Assembly (NCBI GenBank): GCA_005518185.1
Contig: RKSN01000001.1
Coordinates: 1,054,501 to 1,118,500, forward strand
Length of the DNA: 64,000 nt
DNA from: Chakrabartia godavariana
GTDB taxonomy: Bacteria; Pseudomonadota; Alphaproteobacteria; Sphingomonadales; Sphingomonadaceae
Direction: 5' to 3'
Shown here: piece after piece, positions 46,857 to 53,947 of the stretch
Position numbering within the stretch: position 1 is the stretch's first letter
How the letters are laid out: each line of letters starts with the position of its first letter
The notes under the pieces: generated by a model
Database searches by the model: none
What the model saw: only the letters and a program-made list of their open reading frames with translations
What the model was told of the DNA's origin: nothing
Made by a program: the position numbers and the translations under genes

Positions 46857-49056
46857 CGAAATCCAGCAGATATTCCTTCTGGAATGCGATGAAGGGCTGG
46901 ACATTGCCGAGCGCAGCCTGCTCGCGTGCAAGGACGGCTCGGGCGACGCGGAGTCAATCAACTCGATCTTTCGTGCGGTGCACTCGATCAAGGGCGGCGC
47001 AGGCGCCTTCGGCTTTACGCCGCTTCAGTCCTTCACGCACAAGTTTGAAACCGTGCTGCAGCAGGTCCGCGACGGCGACAAGCCGCTGACGCCGGGGCTG
47101 CTCAAGACGCTGATCCGCGCCTTTGACATCCTGACCGACCATGTGTCCGCCATCAAGGGACAGGCCGACGCCCCGTCGGACAACGCCATTTCCGCCGAGC
47201 TGGAAGGCATTGCGACGGGCGAGATCGTCCCCGAAGAAGACTCCGCATCCACCGCTGATCCGGCCCCCCTCCCCGAAGCCGAGCCCGAAGCCACGGCGGA
47301 GGAAGAGAGCGGCCGTGAGATTGCGGCCAATGACGATGCCGATATCGATTTCGATGCGCTGCTGGCCGACCTTGATGTGCCCGAAAGCAAGGAAGGCGGG
47401 CATGTCCTGCACCTTCGCCCGACGGCCCGCGCACTCGACAATGGCAGCGACCCGATCCTGCTGCTGCGTGAACTCCACACCCTTGGCGCGACCGTGCGGA
47501 CCGTCGATGCATCAAGCGTCCCCGATCTCGACAATTTCGCCGCCGAGTCCGCCTATCTCGGCTGGGAGATCGATGTGCCCGCGTCGGTCACGCGGGCCAA
47601 GATCGACGAGATTTTCGATTTCATCGGCGATGCCTGCGATCTCGCCATCTATGTGACAGGCGAAGAGCCGCGCTTTGTCGAACAGGCAGACCCCACGGTC
47701 GTGAAACTGCCGGAGGCAGCGCCGCTTGCTCCAACGCCGGAGCCCGAGGCTCCCAAGGTTGAACCGGCGGCCGCTCCCGTGCCCGCCATTGCCTCCATCA
47801 AGCCTGAAACCGCTGCCGATCCGGTTTCTGCGCCGCCTGCGGTAAACGCGGTCAACTCGGCTGCCGCTGCGGCTCCGGTGGCGACCATTCGTGTCGACCT
47901 CGACCGGCTCGACCGGCTGGTCGACACTGTGGGCGAACTGGTCATCACGCAATCGATGCTGGCACAGCGCCTGAGCGGCGCTGGCGTCGCGGCCGAAGAC
48001 GAGCTGTCGCAGCTCGAATATCTGACGCGCGAGTTGCAGGACTGCGCCATGGCGCTCCGGGCACAGCCGATCCGCTCGGTCTTCAGCCGGGTGCCGCGCA
48101 TTGTCCGCGAACTCGAATCCGAAACGGGCAAGCGCGTGACGTTGACCGTCGAAGGGGAAGCCACCGAGCTCGACAAGACCGTTATCGAACGCATTGGTGA
48201 GCCGCTCACGCACCTCATCCGCAACGCGATCGATCATGGCCTGGAGCCGGTGGAAGACCGCATCACCGCCGGCAAGGCCGCAGAGGGCAATGTCCGTCTG
48301 TCCGCCGAACAGCGAGGAGGCCATATCCTCATCTGCGTCGCCGATGACGGCCGTGGCATTGATCGCGCGCGCGTCTTCCAGAAGGCCGTGGAGCGCAAGA
48401 TCGTCGCCCCCGATGCGCGCCTGACCGATGAGGAAATCGACAACCTGATCTTTGCGCCGGGCTTTTCGACCGCCGAACAGGTGTCCAACATTTCGGGCCG
48501 CGGGGTCGGCATGGATGTCGTGAAGCAGGCCATTCAGGGCCTTGGCGGGCGCGTCAGCATCTCGTCGGAGCCGGGCAAGGGCACTGTCTTCTCGCTCTCC
48601 CTCCCTCTCACCCTTGCCATTGCCGATGGCATGATCGTCAGCAGCGGCGGCGAAACGCTGATCCTGCCGCTCAACAATGTCGTCGAAAGCCTGCAGGCCA
48701 AGCCCGAAGATCTGAAGCGCCTCACGCCGTCCCAGCACGTCATCAACGTCCGCGGCAGCTATCTGCCGGTCGTGCCGCTGACGACCAGTCTGGGCATCGG
48801 ACAGATCGCAGAGGATTCAGCGCAGAATGTGCTGATCGTCGTCGAAACCGAATCCTATGGCCAGATCGCCATTCAGGTCGATGCCATTCAGGACCAGCGT
48901 CAGGTGGTCATCAAGAGCCTTGAGACCAACTTCCGCCCGATCACCGGCATTGGCGGCGCAACCATCCTCGGCGACGGCCGCATTGCCCTCATCGTCGATG
49001 TCGAGGCGCTGGCCGCTGCCGCCCACAGCCCGAAAGAGCTGGACCTCGCTGCGTGA
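46846..49056 (+). CDS. cheA: Chemotaxis histidine kinase CheA
   Basis: A 736-residue CheA. The P1/HPt domain has the phosphorylated His at residue 46 (VHSIKGGAGAFG). A divergent middle region follows: a domain at about residues 184-281 (HLRPTARALDNG...) replaces the classical CheY-binding P2, and an Ala/Pro/Glu-rich linker precedes residue 349. Dimerisation P3 begins at VDLDRLDRLVDTVGEL; the P4 kinase has NAIDHGLEPVEDR, DDGRGID and GRGVGMDVV. P5, the CheW-like receptor-coupling domain, runs from about residue 588. The receptor it serves is probably the adjacent MCP. Stop overlaps cheR (GTGA). Confidence 0.96.
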   Translation: MQHDEIQQIFLLECDEGLDIAERSLLACKDGSGDAESINSIFRAVHSIKGGAGAFGFTPLQSFTHKFETVLQQVRDGDKPLTPGLLKTLIRAFDILTDHVSAIKGQADAPSDNAISAELEGIATGEIVPEEDSASTADPAPLPEAEPEATAEEESGREIAANDDADIDFDALLADLDVPESKEGGHVLHLRPTARALDNGSDPILLLRELHTLGATVRTVDASSVPDLDNFAAESAYLGWEIDVPASVTRAKIDEIFDFIGDACDLAIYVTGEEPRFVEQADPTVVKLPEAAPLAPTPEPEAPKVEPAAAPVPAIASIKPETAADPVSAPPAVNAVNSAAAAAPVATIRVDLDRLDRLVDTVGELVITQSMLAQRLSGAGVAAEDELSQLEYLTRELQDCAMALRAQPIRSVFSRVPRIVRELESETGKRVTLTVEGEATELDKTVIERIGEPLTHLIRNAIDHGLEPVEDRITAGKAAEGNVRLSAEQRGGHILICVADDGRGIDRARVFQKAVERKIVAPDARLTDEEIDNLIFAPGFSTAEQVSNISGRGVGMDVVKQAIQGLGGRVSISSEPGKGTVFSLSLPLTLAIADGMIVSSGGETLILPLNNVVESLQAKPEDLKRLTPSQHVINVRGSYLPVVPLTTSLGIGQIAEDSAQNVLIVVETESYGQIAIQVDAIQDQRQVVIKSLETNFRPITGIGGATILGDGRIALIVDVEALAAAAHSPKELDLAA

Positions 49057-49925
49057 CGATGCCTTCGCTCAACATCGCAAGCCCGTTTGAGGGCGACAAT
49101 GCGCATGTCTTTTCGCGGGGCGACTTCGATACGATCTCGAAGCTGATCTATCGCGAGTCCGGCAATGTCCTGCCCCCCGGCAAGGCGATGCTGGTCTATT
49201 CCCGCCTCGCCCGGCGCCTGCGCGAACGCAACCTCGCCACCTTTTCCGATTATATCGGCCTCATCCGGCAGGACGATGATGAGCGCCGCGTCGCTGTGGC
49301 GCTTCTGACCACGAACCACACCTATTTCTTCCGAGAGGATCATCACTTCGACCATTTCCGCGACCATGTCCGCGACGGGCTGATCGAGCGCGCCAAGGCC
49401 GGGGAGACGGTGCGCTTCTGGTCGGCGGGCTGTTCGAGCGGGGAAGAGGTCTATTCGCTCGCCTTCACGCTGCTCGGGCCTGACCGCAATGCCGGGCTTC
49501 AGCTGGCGCAGAAACCCTTTGCCTTCCTCGCCAGCGACCTGACCGAAAGCGTCCTCGAAACCGGCAAGGCGGCGCTCTACCCCCAGAGCGCGCTTGACCC
49601 GGTTCCCTCTGCCCTGCGCAATAGCTGGACCAAACCCATCGGCACCAATGTCCAGATCGCGGACCAGGTGCGCAACCTAGTCCGGTTCCGCCGCCTGAAC
49701 CTGCTCGGCGAATGGCCGTTCACCCGCGACTTTCAGGTCATCTTCTGCCGCAACGTCATGATCTATTTCGATGAGCCGACGAAGGAAGGCCTCGTCGAAC
49801 GGCTCGCGGCCTGCCTCGAGCCCGGCGGCTACCTCTATATCGGCCATAGCGAACGCCTGCCCGGATCCAGCCACCGCCATTTCGACATGGTCGGCAAGAC
49901 AATCTACAGAAAGCGAGACGCATGA
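49053..49925 (+). CDS. cheR: Chemoreceptor methyltransferase CheR
   Basis: A 290-residue SAM-dependent methyltransferase that methylates receptor glutamates. The N-terminal helical domain is at about residues 18-80, then NHTYFFREDHHFDHF, the SAM-binding FWSAGCSSGEEVYSLA, and NVMIYFDEPTKEG followed by YLYIGHSERLPG. The beta-subdomain that recognises receptor pentapeptides lies in the second half. GTG at 49053 is coupled to cheA; a later ATG at 49059 would remove two residues. Overlaps cheB by 4 bp. Confidence 0.95.
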   Translation: MTMPSLNIASPFEGDNAHVFSRGDFDTISKLIYRESGNVLPPGKAMLVYSRLARRLRERNLATFSDYIGLIRQDDDERRVAVALLTTNHTYFFREDHHFDHFRDHVRDGLIERAKAGETVRFWSAGCSSGEEVYSLAFTLLGPDRNAGLQLAQKPFAFLASDLTESVLETGKAALYPQSALDPVPSALRNSWTKPIGTNVQIADQVRNLVRFRRLNLLGEWPFTRDFQVIFCRNVMIYFDEPTKEGLVERLAACLEPGGYLYIGHSERLPGSSHRHFDMVGKTIYRKRDA

Positions 49926-50956
49926 TCACCCGCGTACTGATCGTCGACGATTCCGCCACGATGCGCGCCATCCTGAAGACGATGCTCGGCAAGGAACCGG
50001 GGATCGAAGTTGTCGGCACCGCCGCCAACGCCGCCGAAGCGCGGACGCTGATCAAGGAACTGAACCCGGACGTCATCACGCTCGACATCGAAATGCCGGG
50101 GATGAATGGCCTCGAGTTTCTCGCAAAGATCATGGCACTGCGGCCCACACCTGTCATCATCGTGTCGGGTCATGCCGGCAATGGCGCCGAAATCACGATG
50201 GAAGCGCTGCAGATCGGTGCCTTTGACTGCTATGAGAAGCCCAACGGCCATGATGGCCAGCTTCTGGCGGGCGATGGCGGGGTGCTCGCGCGGATCATCC
50301 GCCTTGCGGCGCGCCACGGCGTTCGCCCGAAATCGACCGTGGTACAACGCGCCGCCAAGGGTGCGGCCGCAGCGTCCGACGCAACACGTCCCGGCGGCCA
50401 GAAGAAGCTCATCGCCATTGGCGCCTCCACGGGTGGGGTCGAAGCGCTCACCAAGCTCTTGACCCAATGGCCGGCCAATTGCCCGCCCACTGTCATCGTC
50501 CAGCATATCTCCGGCGCGCTGGCCAAGGCGCTCGCCCGCCGGCTCGACACCATCTCGCCTGCCACTGTTTCCCTTGCCGAAAGCGACCGCTTTCTGGAGC
50601 CGGGCCATGTCTATCTCGCGCCCGGCAATGAACGCCATCTCGTCGTGCGGGGGAGCGGACGCCTGCTGACCAAGCTGATGTCGGCCGACCCGATTTCCGG
50701 TCATCGCCCCAGTGTCGATGCCCTGTTTGAATCCGTGGCCGCCATTGCCCCGGCAGCCGCGACCGGCGTCCTGCTGACGGGCATGGGCGAGGACGGCGCG
50801 CGCGGGCTACTCGCCATGCGAAAGGCCGGTTGCGAAACGATCGCTCAGGATGAGGCGACGTCAGTTGTGTACGGCATGCCGCGCGTGGCCGTGGAGTTGG
50901 GCGCAGTCGATCGCGTGCTCCCCATCAGCCGCGTCGCGGAGGCCGTGTTCGCATGA
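49922..50956 (+). CDS. cheB: Chemotaxis methylesterase CheB with complete catalytic triad
   Basis: A 344-residue receptor methylesterase/deamidase. The receiver has DDSATMRAIL and phosphoacceptor Asp55 (TLDIEMPGMNGLEF). The effector domain has the nucleophile Ser169 (GASTGG), His195 (VQHIS) and Asp291 (GMGEDGARG), so the Ser-His-Asp triad is intact. The GHRPSVDALF segment, also typical, is at about residue 260. It is coupled with cheR and cheD by 4-bp overlaps. Phosphorylation by CheA should switch on methylesterase activity in adaptation. Confidence 0.95.
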   Translation: MITRVLIVDDSATMRAILKTMLGKEPGIEVVGTAANAAEARTLIKELNPDVITLDIEMPGMNGLEFLAKIMALRPTPVIIVSGHAGNGAEITMEALQIGAFDCYEKPNGHDGQLLAGDGGVLARIIRLAARHGVRPKSTVVQRAAKGAAAASDATRPGGQKKLIAIGASTGGVEALTKLLTQWPANCPPTVIVQHISGALAKALARRLDTISPATVSLAESDRFLEPGHVYLAPGNERHLVVRGSGRLLTKLMSADPISGHRPSVDALFESVAAIAPAAATGVLLTGMGEDGARGLLAMRKAGCETIAQDEATSVVYGMPRVAVELGAVDRVLPISRVAEAVFA

Positions 50957-51513
50957 CCGTTTCTGGTCTTCTCGCCGACGAGAACCGCATCAACGTCATT
51001 CAGGGCGACTTCCACGTCAGCGACGGGGAACAGATCGTCCTGTCAACCGTGCTCGGCAGCTGCATCGCCATCTGCCTGTACGATCCTGCCATCCGCACGG
51101 GCGGCATGAACCACTTCCTCCTCGCGGCCCCCGGCGGCAACGAGGCCCCCGACCCGCTGAAGCAGCGGCTTTATGGGGCCTTTGCGATGGAGCAGCTGAT
51201 CAACGAGATGCTGAAACGGGGCGCCAACCGGTCGACAATGCGCGCACACATCTATGGCGGGTCCAACATCAACCGGGCCATGGCGCATATCGGCACCACA
51301 AATGCCAATTTCGCGCGTGAGTTCCTGCGCGAGGACGGGATTCCGATCAGCCATGAAGATACCGGCGGCTCGGCGGCCCGGCGATTGGACCTGAAACCGG
51401 CCACGGGCCAGATTCGCTGTAAACATATTCCCACAGAGGACGTTCCACGTATTGCGCTGCCGCCGTTGCGGCCTGTCGAGCGTGCCCCTGCGGGCGATGT
51501 GGAACTCTTTTAA
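50953..51513 (+). CDS. cheD: Chemoreceptor glutamine deamidase CheD
   Basis: A 186-residue CheD. The catalytic Cys lies in VLGSCIAICL (about residue 36) and the partner His in GGMNHFLLA (about residue 56). The rest (LINEMLKRGANRSTMRAHIYGGSNI, RDFL-like FAREFLREDGIP, DTGGSAARRLDL) fits the family. CheD deamidates receptor glutamines, and in some species it forms a complex with CheC, but no cheC gene is visible here. An ATG at 50953 lies in the cheB stop. cheY follows 18 bp later. Confidence 0.95.
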   Translation: MTVSGLLADENRINVIQGDFHVSDGEQIVLSTVLGSCIAICLYDPAIRTGGMNHFLLAAPGGNEAPDPLKQRLYGAFAMEQLINEMLKRGANRSTMRAHIYGGSNINRAMAHIGTTNANFAREFLREDGIPISHEDTGGSAARRLDLKPATGQIRCKHIPTEDVPRIALPPLRPVERAPAGDVELF

Positions 51514-51531
51514 CTGGAAAGGACAGCCCGC

Positions 51532-51900
51532 ATGGGTCCCATCACCATTCTTACCGTGGACGACAGTCCCAGCATGCGGGCGCTTCTGAAGCACGCCCTT
51601 GTTGGCCAGGGACATGTTGTCCACGACGCCGAAGACGGCCTGATCGCGCTCGATTGGCTCAACCGCCATATTCCCGATCTCGTGATCACCGACATCAACA
51701 TGCCGAAGATGGACGGCTTTGGCCTGATCGAAGCGCTGCGCAAGCAGGACCGCTATCGTGACATGCCGATCCTCGTGCTCAGCACCGAAAGCTCCGACGA
51801 AAAGAAAGCACGCGCGCGGGACGCCGGTGCAACCGGCTGGATCGTCAAGCCCTTTGACCCCGACAAGCTCGCTGCGGCCGTCCGCCGCGTAACACACTGA
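51532..51900 (+). CDS. cheY: Single-domain response regulator CheY
   Basis: A 122-residue receiver with no output domain. The acidic pocket is VDDSPSM, the phosphoacceptor Asp is in VITDINMPKMDG (about residue 54), the conserved Thr/Ser is in VLSTES, and the Lys is in IVKPFDPDKL. As CheA-phosphorylated CheY it would bind the flagellar switch or another motor. The motor is not in this window. It is the only stand-alone CheY in the cluster. Confidence 0.94.
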   Translation: MGPITILTVDDSPSMRALLKHALVGQGHVVHDAEDGLIALDWLNRHIPDLVITDINMPKMDGFGLIEALRKQDRYRDMPILVLSTESSDEKKARARDAGATGWIVKPFDPDKLAAAVRRVTH

Positions 51901-51914
51901 TCCGGAGACGCAGC

Positions 51915-52358
51915 ATGCAGCAATATATCACCTTCCAGATCGGCGAGCAGGTTCTCGGCATCGACATCATGGCTGTGCGTGAAATCCGCGCCTGGTCCCC
52001 GACAACCGCGCTGCCGCACGTCGCAAGCCATGTGCGCGGCGTCGTCAACCTGCGCGGCACGGTCCTGCCGGTCATGGATCTGCGCGCCCGCCTCGGCTGG
52101 GGCGCGACCGACCCGTCGGCCCGCCACGTCATCATGGTCGTCCGCGTGAACGAACAGCTCCAGGGCCTGATCGTCGATGCGGTCAACGACATCGTTTCGA
52201 TTGACGATGCGACGCTGCAGCCGCCGCCCGATGTCTCCGGCAATCGTCTCGGCGAAATCATCCGCGGCCTCGCCTCGATCGAGGACCGCATGGTCATGAT
52301 CCTGGCGCTTGAGGCGCTGGCCATCGAACCCGAAGGCAGCGTCGCAGAAGCTGCCTGA
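51915..52358 (+). CDS. cheW: Chemotaxis coupling protein CheW
   Basis: A 147-residue CheW that links receptor and CheA P5. The SH3-like double barrel is seen in YITFQIGEQVLGIDIMAVREIR, HVRGVVNLRGTVLPVMDLRARLG and LQGLIVDAVNDIVSI. It is 14 bp after cheY with a clear GGAGA site, and a 31-bp gap leads to the second CheB-like gene. Length is normal. Confidence 0.95.
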   Translation: MQQYITFQIGEQVLGIDIMAVREIRAWSPTTALPHVASHVRGVVNLRGTVLPVMDLRARLGWGATDPSARHVIMVVRVNEQLQGLIVDAVNDIVSIDDATLQPPPDVSGNRLGEIIRGLASIEDRMVMILALEALAIEPEGSVAEAA

Positions 52359-52389
52359 TCCAAATCCTGTTTAGCTGTGGGGAAATAAC

Positions 52390-53415
52390 ATGTCGGTCGC
52401 AAAAGTTCTGGTCGTTGATGACTCGATCACCATGAGAGCGCTGTTCAGCGACGTCCTGGAACGGACCAAAGGCATTGAGGTCGTAGGCGCCGCACGCGAT
52501 GCCAATGAGGCGCGCGACATGATCGAGGACTTGAGCCCCAATGTCGTCACACTCGACGTCGAGATGCCCGGCATGAACGGTCTCGATTTCCTTGCCGAAA
52601 TCATGAGCACCAACCCCCTGCCCGTTGTCATGCTGTCCACGCGGACGGGCAAGGGCGCCGAAACGTCGCTCCGCGCGTTTGAACTTGGCGCTGTCGAGTG
52701 CTTCCCAAAGCCCCAGCAGGCAACGCCCGACGAGTTTGACAAAATTGCCAACACGCTGGGCAAGCTCGTCCTGTCGGTCGCCAACCACAAGGTCACGGCG
52801 CCAGGCGCTAATGCCGGGGCAGGCTTTACGGGAACCTTCGTCTGGGACGGCACGCTGGTGGCGCTCAGTGCCTCCACGGGCGGCATTGAGGCCATCACCG
52901 AGGTGCTGCGCGGTTTTCCCGAAAACTGCCCGCCGACAATTGCGCTCCTCCGGATTGATGGCGGCTTCGTCGCGCCCTTTGCCGCCAAGCTCGCCGACGC
53001 GATCAAGCCGCAGGTCAAGATCGCAGCCGAAGGCATGGTCCTTGAACAGGGCGTCGTCTATCTCGCCGCCGACCCGTCATCGCACGTCGTCGTCGACCAA
53101 TGGCCAAATGGCCGCATCCGCTTTCTCGATCGGGAACCCGTTCAGGGCTTCAAACCATCGGCAAGCCTGCTCTATGCCTCAATGGCCAAGGCGGGCGGCA
53201 AAATGCTCGGCGCTGTGCTGACCGGCATGGGCAATGATGGCGCGCAGGGTATCAAGGCGCTGAAGGCCGCCGGCGGCAAGACGCTGGCGCAGGACAAGGA
53301 AACGTCGATCGTCTCCGAAGCCCCCGTCAGTGCGGTCGAGACCGGTGCGGTCGATCAGGTTCTTCCCCTGAATGCGCTCGCCGGTGCCATCCTGAAAGCC
53401 TGTCAGGACGCCTGA
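52390..53415 (+). CDS. CheB-like response regulator with a disrupted methylesterase triad
   Basis: A 341-residue protein with CheB architecture. The receiver is intact, with Asp10/Asp11 and phosphoacceptor Asp56 (TLDVEMPGMNGLDF). The effector domain keeps Ser162 (SASTGG) and Asp283 (GMGNDGAQG), but the His site reads LLRID, so residue 188 is Arg instead of His, and the HRPS segment is FKPSAS. Catalysis is therefore probably lost or changed. Since a complete cheB is nearby, this copy may be a regulatory or pseudo-enzyme, for example binding receptors or CheA-P without hydrolysis. It is coupled by 1 bp to the last ORF. Confidence 0.92.
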   Translation: MSVAKVLVVDDSITMRALFSDVLERTKGIEVVGAARDANEARDMIEDLSPNVVTLDVEMPGMNGLDFLAEIMSTNPLPVVMLSTRTGKGAETSLRAFELGAVECFPKPQQATPDEFDKIANTLGKLVLSVANHKVTAPGANAGAGFTGTFVWDGTLVALSASTGGIEAITEVLRGFPENCPPTIALLRIDGGFVAPFAAKLADAIKPQVKIAAEGMVLEQGVVYLAADPSSHVVVDQWPNGRIRFLDREPVQGFKPSASLLYASMAKAGGKMLGAVLTGMGNDGAQGIKALKAAGGKTLAQDKETSIVSEAPVSAVETGAVDQVLPLNALAGAILKACQDA

Positions 53416-53669
53416 TGCCGCTCAATCAGCAACTGGCGGCGCAACTGGAGGATATGGGCCGAAGCCTGGAACGCCTCGGGGAAGCGCTGTGCGCCGACCC
53501 GGCGGTCATTTCCGGCCATATCGGCGCGCTCCAGGAAATTGATCGCATCGCCCAGATGCAGTTTGCCATCTCGGCCATCATCGCCGCGCCCGATCAGGTC
53601 GAGGCCTGCCTCGTCTCACCGCTTGAACGCATCCGCACCCTCGCCTTGACCGAAGCCCTCGCCGCCTGA
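53415..53669 (+). CDS. Small helical protein at the end of the che cluster, with a DxxxQ motif
   Basis: An 84-residue, mostly helical protein that starts in the stop of the CheB-like gene (TGATG). No full-length family is recognised. Helix 2 carries EIDRIAQMQ, in which Asp43 and Gln47 form a DxxxQ spacing like the CheZ phosphatase active site (the Asp and Gln that act on CheY-P). Small CheT-type proteins at the end of some alphaproteobacterial che operons, such as Sinorhizobium, occupy the same place. A CheY or CheB phosphatase role is plausible but not shown. Confidence 0.75.
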   Translation: MPLNQQLAAQLEDMGRSLERLGEALCADPAVISGHIGALQEIDRIAQMQFAISAIIAAPDQVEACLVSPLERIRTLALTEALAA

Positions 53670-53678
53670 GGGCGGTTT
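53662..53678 (+). terminator. Weak hairpin at the end of the che cluster
   Basis: CCGCC (53662-53666), TGAG loop and GGCGG (53671-53675), then TTTAC. The stem is only five pairs and includes the last codons and the stop codon of the final ORF, so a terminator role is uncertain. Confidence 0.35.
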
Positions 53679-53696
53679 ACTGTGGATACTTCATGA

Positions 53697-53776
<80 letters not shown>

Positions 53777-53821
53777 ACGCGGGTGCCATAGACGCCGGAG
53801 ATGCCGGCGGCAAACGCGTTT

Positions 53822-53896
53822 TGGTGGGCCCGGCAGGATTCGAACCCGCAACCTAGCCGTTATGAGCGGCCGGCTCTACCATTGAGCTACAGGCCC
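53822..53896 (-). tRNA. tRNA with CAT anticodon, probably tRNA-Ile2 (lysidine type)
   Basis: A 75-nt tRNA on the minus strand: acceptor GGGCCTG paired with CGGGCCC, D arm GCTC-AATGGTA-GAGC, anticodon loop CTCATAA, variable loop AGGTT, T arm GCGGG/CCTGC, then ACCA encoded. The CAT anticodon allows elongator Met or Ile2. C4-G69 and C5-G68 pairs and A37-A38 are features recognised by TilS, which makes lysidine at C34, so isoleucine decoding of AUA is more likely. It lies 45 bp upstream of tRNA-Pro on the same strand. Confidence 0.92.
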
Positions 53897-53947
53897 ACTG
53901 CCAACGCCCCTGCCCGATAGCGGAGCGGCGGCTTCCCGCGCAAGCCA

